From: CAYQUO01 sp964420835
GTDB lineage: Bacteria > Chloroflexota > Anaerolineae > Anaerolineales > Anaerolineaceae
NCBI GenBank assembly: GCA_964420835.1
Contig: CAYQUO010000029.1
Location: 1-26,050, forward strand
DNA length: 26,050 nucleotides
Direction: 5' to 3'
The notes below the pieces were generated by a model. That model ran no database searches, had not been told where the DNA came from, and worked only from the letters and a program-made list of their open reading frames with translations. Below are positions 1 through 8,005 of the stretch, in pieces (positions within the stretch are counted from its first letter, which is position 1; every line of letters begins with the position of its first letter). The translations under genes and the position numbers were made by a program.

Positions 1-661
1 CGTTTCTCGGTTTGCGAATTTCGTTGCTCATACTGGCAAGGAATTTACTTTTTGCCACGCTGGCTGCTTCGGCGGACAATCGGGCTTCCTCCATTTCAGA
101 TCGAACCAATTCAGATACAGTTGCCTTGTTGAGCGCTGCATCAAGAAGATCGGCATTGTATAGGGATGTTGCGACCAGGGAACTAAGCGCCAGGAGAAAT
201 CCGCGGTCGGTATCTGAGAATTGCCTTAATGGGTGTTGCCAGTAGACGGACATGGTTCCAAAAGTCCTGTTATTTGCCACAAGTGGGGTGCTTATTGCTG
301 TCCCTTTAATTTTGGGCATCTCATCCAGGTGACCTTTATGGTGGTTGTTCAAGGGGTTGTCAACGGGAATTTGAACAAGTTCCCGTGCATGAAAAGCACT
401 TGTGCAGATCGTTTTCAGGTCTTGATGGAATTGGTCCGTACCGATACCATCCGTCATGGCTTGGAACAGTATGTCAAAATCGGCTGATCGGTCGTTATAT
501 TGGTATACAAGGAAAGCATCCGGTATTAAAAATCGATGAACTTGGCGGTTTATATGCTCAAAAAAGGCTGCATGCTCCAGGGGCAGGGAGAGGTTTTTCC
601 CCAAATCGTCAAAAACCCCAAGGATTTTTTGCAGGGTATATTGGCTTGGTTTCATATTCAT
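1..661 (-). CDS. GAF-domain sensor histidine kinase, N-terminal part, runs off the left edge
   Basis: About 220 codons are open on the minus strand up to the window edge. The chosen ATG is at 661-659, with another in-frame ATG at 655-653; an in-frame stop lies upstream near 760. Residues about 10-185 look like a GAF domain: a hydrophobic core strand in GTMSVYWQHP, then FSDTDRGFLLALSSLVATSLYNA, the usual last strand and helix. A short helical linker leads into the dimerisation helix of a HisKA domain, reading SKFLASMSNEIRKPRN. The family form is SHEIRTPLN, so the phospho-acceptor His is Asn here (codon 25-23, residue about 213), and the Thr and Leu that follow are Lys and Arg. The ATPase domain would lie outside the window. 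The domain order is well supported. Whether the protein is a working kinase is doubtful. No clear ribosome binding site precedes the start. Confidence 0.75.
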   Translation of the reverse strand, partial: MNMKPSQYTLQKILGVFDDLGKNLSLPLEHAAFFEHINRQVHRFLIPDAFLVYQYNDRSADFDILFQAMTDGIGTDQFHQDLKTICTSAFHARELVQIPVDNPLNNHHKGHLDEMPKIKGTAISTPLVANNRTFGTMSVYWQHPLRQFSDTDRGFLLALSSLVATSLYNADLLDAALNKATVSELVRSEMEEARLSAEAASVAKSKFLASMSNEIRKPRN

Positions 662-1097
662 TTCATTTGCGTTAATGAAATTTTGAAGAATCCTTTTTAT
701 CCCTTTACGCTGGAAATGATTTAACCCATGTGCGAACCTACCGGTGTTAATTAAACACTAAATTTTCCAATTCTGTGCATTGGAATAATTGGTAGATGGA
801 ATGCGATCAATTTGACCTCACACATAAAAGGCATTGCTTCTTCTCAATAAATCATCAATCTTTTCGCCCCGCTTTTCCCTTTTTATTGTAGTGCGGCTCC
901 GGCAGAAACCTTGAAAAGCGACAAGGGTTTCTGGTATATCAGGAATCGAATTCACGATGGAAGAATGGGGTTATTATCCTGAAAATTAAAATGGTATTCC
1001 TCCAATACTATAATTGTATTCAATAAATTAAAATTGATTTACGATACCCGGTTTGCATCGATTGATTTCTCTTTTCTTTAGAAAGGGCAGCTAGATA
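662..1097. other. AT-rich intergenic spacer between divergent genes
   Basis: The spacer separates the histidine kinase fragment (-) from the aminotransferase (+). I see no gene in it. It holds one reasonable -10 box on the plus strand (1009-1014) and no obvious riboswitch or hairpin terminator. Confidence 0.5.
986..1014 (+). promoter_or_regulatory. putative sigma70-type promoter of the aminotransferase gene
   Basis: A perfect TATAAT lies at 1009-1014, with TTAAAA 17 bp upstream (986-991) matching the -35 consensus at 4 of 6 positions. Transcription would begin near 1021, about 75 bases before the start codon. Found by eye in AT-rich sequence, so chance matches are possible. Confidence 0.3.
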
Positions 1098-2192
1098 ATG
1101 GATAAATATCCCATCCCAATGGTTCCAGGGCCTGTTTATGTTCCTGAGAAAATATTGCAAACCTACCAGGTCAATTATGCCTCAGCGGATTTGGAGAAGG
1201 AATTCATCAGCCTTTATCTTCGTGTTCAAGAGAAGATACGGACCATTGTTAAGACAAAAAACTCAATTGCCATTCAAACCGGTGAAGGGATGCTGGCGTT
1301 GTGGGGAGGATTAAAGAGCGTTGTCCAGCCTGAAGATCGGGTGCTGTGTATTGCCACTGGTGTGTTTGGTTACGGCATCGCCGACATGGCGAAAATGATC
1401 GGGGCGAATGTCCGCGTGATTGGTTTTCCTTACAACGAAACCCTGTCTGATCTAAAGAAGGTGGAGGAGGCGATCATCGACTTTAAACCAAAGATGATCA
1501 CTGTGGTACATTGCGAGACTCCCTCCGGCACATTGAATCCGATCGCCCGGCTTGGAGCACTGAAACACAAGTACCACGTTCCGTTGTTATATTTGGATGC
1601 GGTATCATCCATTGGTGGTGTTCCTGTGCTCACGGATGAATGGCATGTTGACCTGCTTTTGGGCGGATCTCAGAAAGTATTGTCCATGCCCCCGGACATG
1701 TGCTTTACTGTGATCAGTCAAAATGCTTGGAAGGTAATTAAACAAGTGGGATATGCCGGCTATGACGCTCTTTTACCGTTTTGCACTGCCATTCCGGACG
1801 CATATTTTCCATATACACCGAACTGGCATGGCTTTGCCGCCATGGAAATGGCGCTGGATCTGATTTTTAAAGAAGGTTTGGAAAAAGTTTTTATTAGGCA
1901 CAGAGAATCAATGGAATTTTGCCACAACCGCTTGAGGCAAATGGGTTTGCAGTTATTCCCCGCGCAAGGATCAATTCCATCTCCAACGGTCACCGCTGTA
2001 TATGTGCCGGAGAAAATTAAATGGCCCGAATTTGACGCCCGTTTGCGGGAACAGGGGCTGTGTGTTGCCGGAAGTTACGGCCCACTTGCCGGCAGAGTAT
2101 TTCGCATCGGTCACATGGGTTCTCAGGCGAATCTTCCACTTCTCGGTAAAGCATTGAATGTAATTGAGAAAGTCCTCGGGGGAAATGCATAA
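1098..2192 (+). CDS. class V aminotransferase (serine-pyruvate / alanine-glyoxylate aminotransferase family)
   Basis: A 364-residue PLP-dependent aminotransferase of the usual family length. The N-terminus PMVPGPVYVPEKIL is the typical opening of the alanine-glyoxylate/serine-pyruvate group. The substrate/cofactor segment HCETPSGT is at 138-145, the pyridine-nitrogen Asp is in LDAVSSIGG (D167), and the Schiff-base lysine is K193 in GGSQKVLSMPP. The C-terminus FRIGHMG is also typical. Such enzymes move an amino group between Ser, Ala or Gly and a 2-oxo acid; close relatives include purine-catabolism (PucG) and phosphonate enzymes, so the exact substrate cannot be read from sequence. An AAAGGG stretch about ten bases upstream of the ATG serves as ribosome binding site. 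The gene stands alone between two long spacers. Confidence 0.85.
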   Translation: MDKYPIPMVPGPVYVPEKILQTYQVNYASADLEKEFISLYLRVQEKIRTIVKTKNSIAIQTGEGMLALWGGLKSVVQPEDRVLCIATGVFGYGIADMAKMIGANVRVIGFPYNETLSDLKKVEEAIIDFKPKMITVVHCETPSGTLNPIARLGALKHKYHVPLLYLDAVSSIGGVPVLTDEWHVDLLLGGSQKVLSMPPDMCFTVISQNAWKVIKQVGYAGYDALLPFCTAIPDAYFPYTPNWHGFAAMEMALDLIFKEGLEKVFIRHRESMEFCHNRLRQMGLQLFPAQGSIPSPTVTAVYVPEKIKWPEFDARLREQGLCVAGSYGPLAGRVFRIGHMGSQANLPLLGKALNVIEKVLGGNA

Positions 2193-2702
2193 TTCCTTCC
2201 TTGTTGGCAGGGTTGTGCGGGTTTGTGGCTTGGGTCAGAAAATGGATGGATATTTGTCACCGAGCCATTACTGAGGCAGCCGGTCCGCACCAAGGGAAAA
2301 AGTTAGCCTTCCATAAGTGATATCCATGATTCGATTGCGATCATTTCCTTGGCAGCTAGGGGGTTACGGTTATTACCAACTTTTATCTTTATTTTTTCCC
2401 AGAAATATGCATCCAGTATGCCTAAGGCTGGTTGGCAGGAGTCTGTTTGTTGGGATCCCCCCGGGTTGTTCCACGAACCCGTTCTCATAACGGGGATCTG
2501 TTACAAGTTTTTTTCAACCTGCATAATAATCACCTGAACCATTCATCCATAAATCCGGTGAATTCACCTGTTATAAGGTGTCATAAGGTAGAATAGGGAG
2601 TTTATAATAGATGGATTTTCCCGTATGATGACTTATATGTGTTGGAACTCATTTTGGATGAGGCTGATGGTTCTCATATAACTAAATTTATTTGGAGGAA
2701 GT
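2193..2702. other. intergenic spacer before gpmA
   Basis: No convincing gene. Two short overlapping reading frames on opposite strands (about 2303-2537) show no recognisable domain and no ribosome binding site. The last 130 bases hold a putative promoter with ten-base-spaced repeats, leaving an 88-base leader for gpmA. Confidence 0.5.
2573..2608 (+). promoter_or_regulatory. putative gpmA promoter with short tandem repeats
   Basis: TATAAT is at 2603-2608. The expected -35 position has no good hexamer; it is occupied instead by ATAAGGT at 2573-2579, ATAAGGT at 2583-2589 and a partial copy at 2593-2599, spaced ten bases apart. That arrangement on one face of the helix could be an activator site. 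Suggestive only. Confidence 0.3.
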
Positions 2703-3452
2703 ATGTATAAACTGGTTCTTATTCGCCATGGTGAAAGCGAATGGAATAAGGAAAACCTTTTTACCGGCTGGACGGATGTCGACCTTTCCGAAAAGGGAGT
2801 TACGGAAGCCGTGGAGGCGGGGAAGTTGTTGAAAGCCAAAGGGTATGGTTTTGATATTGCTTTTACTTCCGTATTAAAACGTGCGATCAGAACCCTTTGG
2901 ATTGTCCAAGACCAAATGGACTTGATGTGGATACCGGTCAGGATTTCCTGGCGCCTAAACGAGAGGCATTACGGTGCATTGCAGGGGTTGAACAAAGCCG
3001 AAACAGCCGAAAAATATGGAGAGGACAAGGTAAAAATATGGCGGCGGAGTTATGATATTCAACCACCCGCATTAACACTGGAAGACCCCCGCTATCCAGG
3101 AAAAGATCCCCGCTACGCGGCCCTCCAATCGACCGAGCTTCCGCTTGCAGAATGCTTAAAAGACACCGTGGCGCGCTTTTTACCCTATTGGCACGAAGAG
3201 ATCGCTCCGGTTGTTCGTTCCGGGAAGAGGGTATTGATTGCTGCACACGGCAATAGTTTGCGGGCGTTGGTGAAATACCTGGATAACATTCCGGACGATG
3301 AGATCGCGGGTTTGAATATCCCAACCGGAATTCCCCTGGTTTATGAATTGGATCAAGACCTGAAGCCCATCAGCCATGAATATCTAGGTGACCCCGAAGC
3401 GGTTGCCAGATCCATTGAATTGGTAGCCAACCAGGGGAAAGCAAGGAAATAA
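2703..3452 (+). CDS. gpmA: 2,3-bisphosphoglycerate-dependent phosphoglycerate mutase
   Basis: Interconverts 3- and 2-phosphoglycerate in glycolysis and gluconeogenesis in the cytoplasm through a phosphohistidine intermediate. The 249-residue length matches the family. The catalytic signature LIRHGESEWN opens the protein (H9 is the phospho-acceptor), followed by TGWTDVDLSEKG. The acid/base Glu is E87 in LNERHYGALQG, and the second histidine is H182 in IAAHGNSLRALV. The substrate-binding segment RRSYDIQPP (114-122) and the C-terminal IPTGIPLVYEL are standard. A strong TTTGGAGGAA ribosome binding site ends just before the ATG. A strong hairpin terminator lies downstream, so this is probably a single-gene transcript. 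Confidence 0.97.
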   Translation: MYKLVLIRHGESEWNKENLFTGWTDVDLSEKGVTEAVEAGKLLKAKGYGFDIAFTSVLKRAIRTLWIVQDQMDLMWIPVRISWRLNERHYGALQGLNKAETAEKYGEDKVKIWRRSYDIQPPALTLEDPRYPGKDPRYAALQSTELPLAECLKDTVARFLPYWHEEIAPVVRSGKRVLIAAHGNSLRALVKYLDNIPDDEIAGLNIPTGIPLVYELDQDLKPISHEYLGDPEAVARSIELVANQGKARK

Positions 3453-3485
3453 AACCAATTCTTTTCCACGATCACGGAAGTGCTA

Positions 3486-3524
3486 GGACGGCCAGGCTCT
3501 TAACACCTGCCGTCCAATTTTTTT
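3486..3524 (+). terminator. Rho-independent terminator of gpmA
   Basis: Stem GGACGG (3486-3491) plus CAGG (3493-3496) pairs with CCTG (3506-3509) plus CCGTCC (3510-3515), with one bulged C. A run of seven T follows (3518-3524). The right arm overlaps the last codons of the convergent gene ending at 3500. Confidence 0.8.
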
Positions 3525-4165
3525 CCAATCCAAATAATTACACCTGCTTCCACCAAAGTGATGATCCCCACCAGGATGAAAGCGTCCTGCCAGAAGCGGA
3601 TAGGGAACAAACGGATTAATGAGTCAGAATACAAAAAGATCCAACTGTCTCCTTGAAAGAATAGGCGGTGAAATTGGGTGAATAGCAGGTTAAAACTGGC
3701 AATCGTGAAAACGATGATGAGGAGCATTACCAGTACGGTCATCCACCCCCCGCTGCGCAGGATGGTTGCCAGGGAATTTTTGTCTTTTCGATAAATTAAC
3801 AGGAAAATCCCGGCCAGGATGAATGCCCCTGCCAAACCACGCCACCACCATACCATGTGACTGAAAACATGCTTCACATCCTCCATGTGGGATAGTTCCC
3901 GTTCATTATAAAGGGGCGTTCCATTCGGCAGCCTCTGGTCGTTAAGGGCAATGCCCGGTCTATCCAGGACGTAATCGATCGAGATCTTTGACCAATGCAG
4001 GCGTTCTTGAAGTGAAAACCCGTAGAGGTCAGGCGGAAAACCTGGAGCCCGGTATTCCAACTGTGGGTATATAGGTGTGAAAACGATTTGTACGGCGGTT
4101 GTAAGGAGCAATATGGGTGTGAGGCCAATTAGGACCCACCTGAAAACCGTGGTGACAATTTTCAT
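3500..4165 (-). CDS. TIGR01906/DUF1461-type integral membrane protein
   Basis: I place the start at 4165 rather than at the earlier in-frame codon at 4225. The ATG at 4165 overlaps the stop codon of the preceding gene as ATGA and is preceded by GGAGG, which implies translational coupling. The 221-residue product has an N-terminal membrane segment (about 10-30), an extracytoplasmic stretch, then three more membrane segments (about 105-125, 138-160, 192-214). The family hallmarks are visible: YNERELSHMEDVK before the second segment, and FHRLFFQGDSWIF with DSLIRLFPIRFWQDA near the end. The family has no established biochemical role. Its tight coupling to the membrane-fused spermidine-synthase-like gene suggests the two act together, but that is inference. 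Confidence 0.8.
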   Translation of the reverse strand: MKIVTTVFRWVLIGLTPILLLTTAVQIVFTPIYPQLEYRAPGFPPDLYGFSLQERLHWSKISIDYVLDRPGIALNDQRLPNGTPLYNERELSHMEDVKHVFSHMVWWWRGLAGAFILAGIFLLIYRKDKNSLATILRSGGWMTVLVMLLIIVFTIASFNLLFTQFHRLFFQGDSWIFLYSDSLIRLFPIRFWQDAFILVGIITLVEAGVIIWIGKKLDGRC

Positions 4166-5715
4166 TGCAGATCCTCCAGGTCGCCTGAAACCAGGTATCC
4201 AAGGATCATGCTGTTTGTGATCCATTCGATCGGTGCCGAATCGTCCGTGAACACAAGTCCACCTTGCGGCGCGGGCTGAATATTTGTCGCTGCAAGATTG
4301 ATTGAATCAATTAATAATTTGGGCGTTCCCGGAATTTCGGAGAGATACTCCAGGTTGGCAGTGAGGTTGGATGCTCGACTTTTCGTTGCTGTCGCAAATA
4401 TCACAGAATTAAAGGTCTCTGGTATGTCGACGACATAAGCCGACGGGAATACCGTTCTTATGGTGGCGAATAGCGCGTCGATCAACCGGCGGTCGTTGGG
4501 CGCCCGCCCAACGTTAATAATCAGGCTGCCATCAAGTTCCAGGTGTTCCCGGGCGATCTCAAAAAACTCCGTGGTTGTCAGGTGAAATGGGATATATGGT
4601 GGTCGATAGGCGTCAACACTAATAATGGAATACTTGCTCTGACTGGTCCTCAATGCCCATCTTCCATCCTGGATGATTATATTCAGGTTTGGTTCATTCA
4701 TGTCGAAATAGGTTTGACCGGCCTTGACGATCTTGGGGTCTATCTCAATGCCATCGATTGGGATGGAGCCAAAAACCGTTGTGATTTGCCTTGCTGTGGT
4801 GCCGGCAGCCAGGCCGACTATGGCGACTTTCCTTACCCGGTCAATGGGATGGGGTGGTTCATTGAAAAAAGGAGCCACAAGCACTTGTTCCCAGGGTCCT
4901 CGATAATCCATGATGGAAGGATGATATACCGAATGTATTCCTTGTCCCTCGTTCAGACGAAGAAAGCGATAACCATTATCTTCCAGGACCTGAATGTAGT
5001 TATACGCCGATTCGGTTTCATAGATCATTCCGTGGGTGTCCTTCTCCTTGGAAGGAAGCCCGAAATAGAGAACGATAACCAGGAGTATTGGTGTCCAGAG
5101 ATAGGGGAGTGTCTTTTTCCACCCTGCCACAGCACCCAGGCTGATTAAGGATGGGATTAGGATGAGTGCACCAAAGAAAACGAACGTTCGATATGTGTTG
5201 ATCAAAGGTATAAGCACAAGAACTGGGAGGAATGTGCCAATAAACGAGCCAAGGGTTGATATCGCATACACCCTGCCGGAGATCCCGCCCGCCTCATTCA
5301 GTTCCTGGATTGCGAGGCGGATAGCAAAGGGGGAGGTGGTGCCCAGCAGCGTCATGGGAACACATAACAGGATAAGAACGGATATAAAGGTGGCGGCCAG
5401 AATCCCAATATTCAGTTCGTCGAAGGCGTTTGCTGCTGATCGCAGGATTGGACCGGAAATGGCGGGGACGATTATGATGGATACAGAAGCCCAAATATAG
5501 ATTTTCAGGAAGGTGCTGAACTGTGGTGAACGGTCCGCCAAGAGGCCCCCGATTAAATAACCTGCTGCCAGGAAAACCAGGATTAATCCAATGATGCATG
5601 CCCAAACCAGGTTGCTTGTGCCAAAATACGTTCCAACAAGCCGGGATGCGGTCATCTCGATTGCCAGGGAGGTCATTCCAGAAAGAAATACAAGAGAATA
5701 GAGAAGCCTTTTCAT
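4162..5715 (-). CDS. membrane-fused spermidine-synthase-like protein
   Basis: A 517-residue fusion. Residues 1-215 contain about seven hydrophobic segments resembling a truncated transporter-type membrane domain (for example 38-58, 74-94, 105-125, 160-198). Residues about 230-505 form a class I methyltransferase-like fold of the spermidine synthase type: the nucleotide-binding loop is VGLAAGTTARQ (300-310), the acidic end of strand 2 is DGIEIDPKIV (321-330), DGR follows at 350-352, and the active-site loop position reads SVDAYRPPYIPFHLTT (367-382). Classical polyamine synthases have DxxDP-type loops with more conserved acids, so polyamine synthesis is not assured. Such fused proteins are common in environmental bacteria and largely uncharacterised. 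The ribosome binding site is weak. A TATAAT box lies upstream at 5744-5749. The stop codon overlaps the next gene. Confidence 0.85.
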   Translation of the reverse strand: MKRLLYSLVFLSGMTSLAIEMTASRLVGTYFGTSNLVWACIIGLILVFLAAGYLIGGLLADRSPQFSTFLKIYIWASVSIIIVPAISGPILRSAANAFDELNIGILAATFISVLILLCVPMTLLGTTSPFAIRLAIQELNEAGGISGRVYAISTLGSFIGTFLPVLVLIPLINTYRTFVFFGALILIPSLISLGAVAGWKKTLPYLWTPILLVIVLYFGLPSKEKDTHGMIYETESAYNYIQVLEDNGYRFLRLNEGQGIHSVYHPSIMDYRGPWEQVLVAPFFNEPPHPIDRVRKVAIVGLAAGTTARQITTVFGSIPIDGIEIDPKIVKAGQTYFDMNEPNLNIIIQDGRWALRTSQSKYSIISVDAYRPPYIPFHLTTTEFFEIAREHLELDGSLIINVGRAPNDRRLIDALFATIRTVFPSAYVVDIPETFNSVIFATATKSRASNLTANLEYLSEIPGTPKLLIDSINLAATNIQPAPQGGLVFTDDSAPIEWITNSMILGYLVSGDLEDLQ

Positions 5716-5743
5716 TTCTCACGTTCCAACAGGGATGGTCGCA

Positions 5744-5749
5744 ATTATA
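5744..5749 (-). promoter_or_regulatory. -10 box upstream of the spermidine-synthase-like gene
   Basis: TATAAT on the minus strand with predicted transcription start near 5737, 22 bases before the ATG. No recognisable -35 element, so support is partial. Confidence 0.3.
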
Positions 5750-5815
5750 TCTTACTGACATCGGAAACCGGAATGGTGACCCGGGCACGGGCCTCGGGGT
5801 TTGTGCAGGGAGTTG

Positions 5816-5821
5816 TATAAT
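5816..5821 (+). promoter_or_regulatory. -10 box upstream of nnr
   Basis: TATAAT at 5816-5821 places transcription start near 5828. This leaves room for the GGAGGAAGA ribosome binding site of the ATG at 5849 and supports that start over the ATG at 5834. No good -35 hexamer. Confidence 0.35.
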
Positions 5822-5848
5822 TTGAGTGTTTGAATGAATGGAGGAAGA

Positions 5849-7471
5849 ATGGCGATTAAAGTGGTGACGATTGAAGAGATGCGGGCGATAGAAAACCAGG
5901 CTGCTGACAATGGAATTTCATCGGACCAGTTAATGCTGCGCGCGGGAAATGGCCTTGCACAAGTGATCCTTGAGGAATATTCAAATATGGGCAGAAGTGT
6001 TTTAGCCCTGGTCGGTAAAGGGCACAATGGCGGAGATGCTTTGGTCGCCTTGGCGATGTTGGCCAGAGCAGGATACAAAGCCATGGCTTACCTGGTTCAT
6101 CCCAGGGCTGAAGGGGACAAATTGGTTAATGGATTGCGTGATGTTGGTGGTGAAATACTGGTCGGATATGAGGATCCCGGAAGAACGGTCTTAAAACAAA
6201 CCCTTGTGGAGGTGGATATCATCCTGGATGGCATTTATGGGACCGGCTTCAGGCTGCCGATGCCTCCTGACACGGCTTCATTACTCGCGTTCGTGAAGAA
6301 CAATGTCAAATTTGCCCTCATTGTGGCCATTGATTGCCCGAGCGGGGTGGATTGTAATACCGGGGAAACCGCGGTCGAAACCATTCCCGCTGATTTTACA
6401 GTTTGTATGCAGGCGGTCAAAATCGGGTTGCTGGAATTGCCAGCCTACGAATATGTTGGGGAATTGAAGGTGGTGGACCTGGGCTTGCCGAAAGGAATGG
6501 AGACCCTGAAGCAGGTTAACCTGGAAATGATAATACCCGACTGGGTGACAAGATTGATGCCTGATCGCCCCTGGGGTGCCCACAAAGGCACCTTTGGGAA
6601 GGTGATGGTGGTTGCCGGTAGTATCAACTACCCCGGCGCGGCGCTTTTATCCTCTCGGGCAGCTTGCCTGGCGGGGGCGGGCCTGGTACAGGCTGCCGTC
6701 ACCGCCAGGGTGCAAACCTTGCTTGCAGGCCATGCCCCGGAAGTTACCTGGTTGATCCTGCCTGATGACGATGGCGTGATCGCCGAGGACGGTTATGAAA
6801 TTCTATTTAAAGCACTTAAAGGCACCACTGCATTATTGGTAGGGCCCGGGCTCGGTGAAGAACCTGCAACGGAGGCGTTCATCAGGCGATTGGTCAGTCA
6901 TCGTTTTCCTGCCGCTTCCTCACAAGGGATTGGCTTCGTCCCCAAAGACCGGCGGGCAACTGGTAAAAATATACAGGAACTCCCCCCGCTGGTATTCGAC
7001 GCGGATGCATTGAAACTCCTCGCCAGGATGCCGGATTGGCACTCGTTGCTTCCTTCTGATGTCATCCTGACGCCTCACCCGGGGGAGATGAGCATCATGC
7101 TTGGCAAGTCCGTAAAAGAGATCCAGGCCAACCGTGTTGAAATGGCCCGGCTGGCAGCTCGCTCATGGAAAAAGGTGGTTATGTTAAAAGGTGCCTTCAC
7201 TGTGGTCGCAGAACCCGGCGGGAAGGCAGCCATTCTGCCTTGCGCCACGCCTGCGCTTGCCCGGGCAGGCACGGGTGATGTCCTGGCTGGGATCGTGGCA
7301 AGTTTGCGGGCACAGGGCATGAAAGCCTACGATGCGGCTGTTTCAGCCGCCTGGATCCATGGACAGGCAGGCTTGATCGCTGAAGATAGGATTCGGCAAT
7401 CTGCCTCCGTGATTGCTGGCGATGTGTTGCAGGGAATTCCAGAGGCAATCTTTAATATTTTTCCGGAATAG
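5849..7471 (+). CDS. nnr: bifunctional NAD(P)H-hydrate epimerase / ADP-dependent NAD(P)H-hydrate dehydratase
   Basis: Repairs damaged NADH and NADPH hydrates in the cytoplasm: the N-terminal half epimerises the R form and the C-terminal half dehydrates the S form using ADP. I choose the ATG at 5849 because GGAGGAAGA immediately precedes it; an in-frame ATG at 5834 lacks this. The product is 540 residues. The epimerase half (1-about 215) shows GKGHNGGDALVAL (56-68) and DCPSGVDCNTGE (162-173). The dehydratase half (about 228-535) shows HKGTFGKVMVVAGS (245-258), VFDADALKLL (382-391), LTPHPGEMS (407-415) and ARAGTGDVLAG (471-481), where D477 is the catalytic Asp. A polar insertion of about 30 residues (350-380) interrupts the dehydratase half just before VFDADAL. 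It is monocistronic between a divergent gene and a bidirectional terminator. Confidence 0.95.
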   Translation: MAIKVVTIEEMRAIENQAADNGISSDQLMLRAGNGLAQVILEEYSNMGRSVLALVGKGHNGGDALVALAMLARAGYKAMAYLVHPRAEGDKLVNGLRDVGGEILVGYEDPGRTVLKQTLVEVDIILDGIYGTGFRLPMPPDTASLLAFVKNNVKFALIVAIDCPSGVDCNTGETAVETIPADFTVCMQAVKIGLLELPAYEYVGELKVVDLGLPKGMETLKQVNLEMIIPDWVTRLMPDRPWGAHKGTFGKVMVVAGSINYPGAALLSSRAACLAGAGLVQAAVTARVQTLLAGHAPEVTWLILPDDDGVIAEDGYEILFKALKGTTALLVGPGLGEEPATEAFIRRLVSHRFPAASSQGIGFVPKDRRATGKNIQELPPLVFDADALKLLARMPDWHSLLPSDVILTPHPGEMSIMLGKSVKEIQANRVEMARLAARSWKKVVMLKGAFTVVAEPGGKAAILPCATPALARAGTGDVLAGIVASLRAQGMKAYDAAVSAAWIHGQAGLIAEDRIRQSASVIAGDVLQGIPEAIFNIFPE

Positions 7472-7521
7472 GAATTGCCAACCGGGTGATGCACTGATCA
7501 ACATTATTGGTTTTAAGGCGT

Positions 7522-7570
7522 AAAAAAAAACAACCAGCCTTTCACATGTTCAGCCTGGTTGTTTCTTTAT
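7522..7570. terminator. bidirectional terminator between nnr and the YtxH-like gene
   Basis: AAACAACCAG (7528-7537) pairs with CTGGTTGTTT (7555-7564) around a 17-base loop. On the minus strand the stem ends in an uninterrupted U run (A stretch 7522-7530), ideal for the YtxH operon; on the plus strand a T-rich stretch follows, adequate for nnr. Confidence 0.8.
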
Positions 7571-7590
7571 TATATTTGTTGATCAATAAA

Positions 7591-7962
7591 TTATGCTTTT
7601 GCCTGTTCGCCGCCTGATTTTGCCGGCTTTTCGGTTTTTTTGCTGATGGCACTGGCAATTTTCCCTTTCTGCTCTTCAAGGATCAGTGCCCCTTGCGATT
7701 TCAGTTCCTGCGCTCGTTCTTTGGTCATTTTTGCCAGGTCGTCAAATTTTGCCCGAGCTTCCAGTGCTGCAGATTCAGCCTGTTTGTAGGCCTCATCGAC
7801 GGTGGCGCTGGCTTTGTCTTTAAGTTCAATGGCGCGGTCGTGGATCATCGTACGGGTTTCGCTTCCGGATTGTGGGGCGAGTAGTAAAGCTGTGACGGCA
7901 CCAGCAACCCCCCCTACCAAAAAACCTACTAAAAAAGCTCCAAATTCATCTCTATCAGACAT
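7591..7962 (-). CDS. YtxH-like membrane-anchored protein
   Basis: A 123-residue protein with the YtxH pattern: a glycine-rich membrane segment (FLVGFLVGGVAGAVTALLLAP, about 10-30) followed by PQSGSETR and a long charged, Ala/Lys/Glu-rich helical tail with coiled-coil character, ending in a Lys/Ala-rich stretch. YtxH proteins are small envelope-associated proteins often linked to general stress in Firmicutes; the molecular role is unknown. A good AAGGAG ribosome binding site precedes the ATG. It lies 43 bases downstream of another small membrane protein with a similar helical tail, so the two are probably one operon, closed by a strong terminator. Confidence 0.8.
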   Translation of the reverse strand: MSDRDEFGAFLVGFLVGGVAGAVTALLLAPQSGSETRTMIHDRAIELKDKASATVDEAYKQAESAALEARAKFDDLAKMTKERAQELKSQGALILEEQKGKIASAISKKTEKPAKSGGEQAKA

Positions 7963-8005
7963 GTTATCGATCTCCTTTCATGAAATAATCAGATTTGTCC
8001 TGGGT

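Noticed and set aside
12..675. Plus-strand open frames across 12-675
   Set aside because: They are shadows of the minus-strand GAF histidine kinase, whose translation shows clear domain patterns.
2303..2537. Two short overlapping open frames before gpmA
   Set aside because: They overlap on opposite strands, have no ribosome binding site and no recognisable motif; most likely chance.
4166..4225. Longer start for the DUF1461-type protein
   Set aside because: The extra 20 residues would lie within the previous gene and lack a ribosome binding site, whereas the ATG at 4165 has GGAGG upstream and an ATGA overlap.
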